Assembly (NCBI GenBank): GCA_027531395.1
Contig: JAPZRO010000004.1
Coordinates: forward strand, 186,001-250,000
Source of the DNA: Porphyrobacter sp.
Lineage (GTDB): Bacteria; Pseudomonadota; Alphaproteobacteria; Sphingomonadales; Sphingomonadaceae
Length of the DNA stretch: 64,000 bases
Direction of reading: 5' to 3'
The position numbers and the translations under genes are program-made. Numbering within the stretch: position 1 is the first letter of the stretch; every line of letters begins with the position of its first letter. The notes under the pieces were generated by a model. The model saw nothing but the letters and a program-made list of their open reading frames with translations, made no database searches and was not told where the DNA came from. Of the stretch, positions 62,089-64,000 are shown in pieces.

Positions 62089-63540
62089 TCAGCCGCCCGC
62101 CTTGGCCATCATCACCAGCTTGGTGTCGGTGAAGGCGAGGTAGCCTTCCTCGCCCCCTTCCGAGCCGAAGCCGCTGTCGCCGATCCCGCCAAACGGGGTT
62201 TCGGGCGAGGACACGATCAGCTGGTTGATCCCTACCATGCCGGCCCGCAGCGTCTTGCCGAGATAGTGCGCCTCGTCGAGGTCGCCGCTGAAGGCATAGG
62301 CGGCAAGGCCGTAGCGCAAGGAATTGGCGATCCGCACCGCGTCCTCGATTGCGTCGAAGGGGACGATCCCGGCAATCGGACCGAAGGGCTCCTCGGTCAT
62401 GAAGCGGCTGTCGGGGGCGGGATTGGCGATGACGGTGGGCTGGAAGAAGAACCCGCTGCCGGCAATCGCACTGCCGCCGGTCACCACCTCGCCGCGATTG
62501 CCGCCGGCATCGGCGACCACAGCCTCCATCGCCGCGATCCGGCGGGCGTGGGCGAGCGGGCCCATGTCGACGCTCTCGTCCGCGCCCGGATCACCGACCT
62601 TGAGCTTGCCCGCACGTTCGGCGAATTCGGCGACGAAGCGGTCGTAGATGGTCTTGTCGACGAGGAAGCGCGTGGGCGAGACGCATACCTGCCCGGCATT
62701 GCGGAACTTGGTCGCAGCGCACATCGCCACCGCACGGTCGAGGTCGGCGTGCTTGCTGACGATCACCGGGGCATGGCCGCCCAGTTCGGGGGTGAAGCGC
62801 TTCATGTGGCTCGCGGCGAGTGCGCCGAGATGCTTGCCGACCGCGGTCGATCCGGTGAAGCTCACCTTGCGAGTGACAGGCGAGGCGATGAGGTGTTCGG
62901 ATACCGGGCCGGGATCGCCGTGGACGAGGTTCAGCACCCCGGCAGGCACGCCTGCATCGACGAAGCACTCCACTAGTAGCTGTGCTGAAGCCGGGGTGTT
63001 CTCGGCCGGCTTGAGGATCGCGGTGCAACCCGCCGCCAGCGCGCCGGCAATCTTCTTGGCGGGCAGGTTGATCGGGAAGTTCCACGGGGTCAGCAGCACC
63101 GCCGGGCCGACCGGCTCATGCGTCACCATCTGCGCGATCAGCTGGTCGCCGCGGGTCGGGATCAGGCGACCGCCCTTGCGCTTGGCCTCCTCGCCGAGGA
63201 AGTCGATCACATCGGCCGAACCGGTGATTTCGCCGATGCCCTGCGCACGCGGCTTGCCCATTTCGGCGGTGACGACGCTGGCGATGGCGGGCGCGCGCTC
63301 ACGCAGCAGATCGGCAGCGCGGCGCAGGATCGCGTGGCGCTCTGCGCCCGAGGTGCGGCTCCAGCTGACGAAGGCATCATCGGCGGCCTTGAGCGCGGCA
63401 TCGAGCTGGGTGGGGGAGGCCTTGGGGCACTGGCCGATCACCGCGCCCGTCGCCGGGTTCACCACCGGCATTTCCCCTGCTTCGCCGGTCTCGATCCATG
63501 CGCCGGCGATGAACATTTTGACGGTGGGGTAGGCGGTCAA
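62089..63540 (-). CDS. gabD: NAD(P)-dependent succinate-semialdehyde dehydrogenase
   Basis: Aldehyde dehydrogenase of 483 residues: NAD-binding TPWNFPINLPAKKIAGALAAG, catalytic base E252 in PELGGHAPVIV, nucleophile C286 in NAGQVCVSPTRF. The motif set resembles succinate-semialdehyde dehydrogenases, but related substrates are possible. The start is TTG 63540, supported by AAGGAG 7 bp upstream; ATG further in would cut the first strand. It is divergent from ald. Confidence 0.88.
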   Translation of the reverse strand: MTAYPTVKMFIAGAWIETGEAGEMPVVNPATGAVIGQCPKASPTQLDAALKAADDAFVSWSRTSGAERHAILRRAADLLRERAPAIASVVTAEMGKPRAQGIGEITGSADVIDFLGEEAKRKGGRLIPTRGDQLIAQMVTHEPVGPAVLLTPWNFPINLPAKKIAGALAAGCTAILKPAENTPASAQLLVECFVDAGVPAGVLNLVHGDPGPVSEHLIASPVTRKVSFTGSTAVGKHLGALAASHMKRFTPELGGHAPVIVSKHADLDRAVAMCAATKFRNAGQVCVSPTRFLVDKTIYDRFVAEFAERAGKLKVGDPGADESVDMGPLAHARRIAAMEAVVADAGGNRGEVVTGGSAIAGSGFFFQPTVIANPAPDSRFMTEEPFGPIAGIVPFDAIEDAVRIANSLRYGLAAYAFSGDLDEAHYLGKTLRAGMVGINQLIVSSPETPFGGIGDSGFGSEGGEEGYLAFTDTKLVMMAKAGG

Positions 63541-63635
63541 AGGCAGGCTCCTTGGTTTGATTCGACCTTGCGCGAACTTGAAATTTTATTGCGCATCCTT
63601 TAGCGATATTTCCACGTCATCGCGAGGAGAGAATC

Positions 63636-64000
63636 ATGCTGGTCGGCGTTCCCAAGGAAATCAAGCCGAGCGAGTTCCGCGTCGGCCTTACCCCCGAAGC
63701 CGTGCGCGAATATGTCGCTGCCGGGCACCGCGTGATCGTCGAGACCGGGGCGGGCCTCGGGATCGACAAGAACGATGATGTCTACCGCAAGGCCGGGGCC
63801 GAGGTGGTCGATACCGCCGCGGAAGTCTTCGCCCGCGCCGAGATGGTGGTGAAGGTCAAGGAGCCGCAGCCCAGCGAATGGGTGCAGCTGCGCGAGGGCC
63901 AGATCCTGTTCACCTATCTCCACCTTGCGCCCGATCCCGAACAGGCGAAGGGGCTGATGGCTTCGGGCGTCTCGGCGGTGGCCTATGAAACCGTGACCGG
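63636..64000 (+). CDS. ald: Alanine dehydrogenase, 3' end cut off by the window
   Basis: The first 121 residues of an NAD-dependent alanine dehydrogenase: MLVGVPKEIKPSEFRVGLTP (substrate-binding Arg and conserved Lys-Glu) and MVVKVKEPQPSEWVQLREGQ followed by LFTYLHLAPDP. The PntA subunit shares the start but not the VKVKEP-LFTYLHLA block. GAGGAGAG precedes ATG 63636. It is divergent from gabD across 95 bp. Confidence 0.92.
   Translation, partial: MLVGVPKEIKPSEFRVGLTPEAVREYVAAGHRVIVETGAGLGIDKNDDVYRKAGAEVVDTAAEVFARAEMVVKVKEPQPSEWVQLREGQILFTYLHLAPDPEQAKGLMASGVSAVAYETVT

Overview
The window is a high-GC, gene-dense chromosomal segment of an alphaproteobacterium, most likely Sphingomonadales and probably Erythrobacteraceae. 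Four things point there: the uppS-cdsA-dxr-rseP-bamA-skp-fabZ order with no lpxD or lpxA beside it (sphingomonads use glycosphingolipids in place of LPS), the dapF-mtaB-ftsY-yciB block, a CtrA-type TTAA-N7-TTAA box, and the C-minus form of ribosomal protein L31. I see no rRNA, insertion sequence, integrase, prophage or CRISPR array. Almost all of the window looks like core genome. One perfect parS site (24040-24055) suggests the segment lies in the replication-origin half of the chromosome.

Layout. 1-7657: envelope operon (undecaprenyl-PP synthase, CDP-diglyceride synthase, DXP reductoisomerase, RseP, BamA, a Skp-like chaperone carrying an EF-hand loop, FabZ). 7771-10491: L31, a DksA-type zinc-finger protein, a prolyl-hydroxylase-like enzyme, tRNA-His and a Leu/Phe/Val dehydrogenase. 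10597-15601: cytochrome c maturation operon ccmCDEFGH plus a short CcmI-like TPR protein; ccmD is only 46 codons. 15739-18146: Kup potassium transporter and a VOC protein. 18147-23498 (minus): yciB, ftsY, mtaB, dapF and a GGDEF/EAL protein. 23629-32004: EVE protein, parS, a TPP enzyme, a small CtrA-box-linked membrane protein, an LplT-like MFS transporter, pgsA, OxyR and RNase D. 32005-40604: aspS, a deacetylase-like hydrolase, acpP-fabF-mltG, a 2H phosphoesterase, tRNA-Met(CAT) and a DUF3500 protein.

The right third is more accessory. 40626-42428 is a DEAD-box helicase. A repeat-rich 512-bp regulatory region leads into a HAF-repeat autotransporter (42941-45190). A two-gene unit follows: a SAM methyltransferase overlapping a 602-residue cyanophycin-synthetase-like ATP-grasp ligase with a truncated, P-loop-dead Mur domain. 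A complete RND efflux trio comes next (48037-53810). From 53815 to 57488 lies a divergent sulfur/persulfide island: a cysteine-free ArsR regulator and a peroxiredoxin against an ETHE1/Blh-like sulfur dioxygenase, two half-size YeeE/YedE transporters and a TauE exporter, with an inverted repeat overlapping the shared promoter. A cyanide-insensitive-type bd oxidase follows immediately with its 44-residue DUF2474 subunit, then a DCC-family thiol protein, a lactate-2-monooxygenase-like flavoenzyme, succinate-semialdehyde dehydrogenase and the start of alanine dehydrogenase.

The best candidates for something undescribed are the methyltransferase plus CphA2-like ligase beside an efflux pump, the Skp-like chaperone with an EF-hand, and the small CtrA-box protein. 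All functional calls come from reading translated sequence and motifs; no database search was possible.
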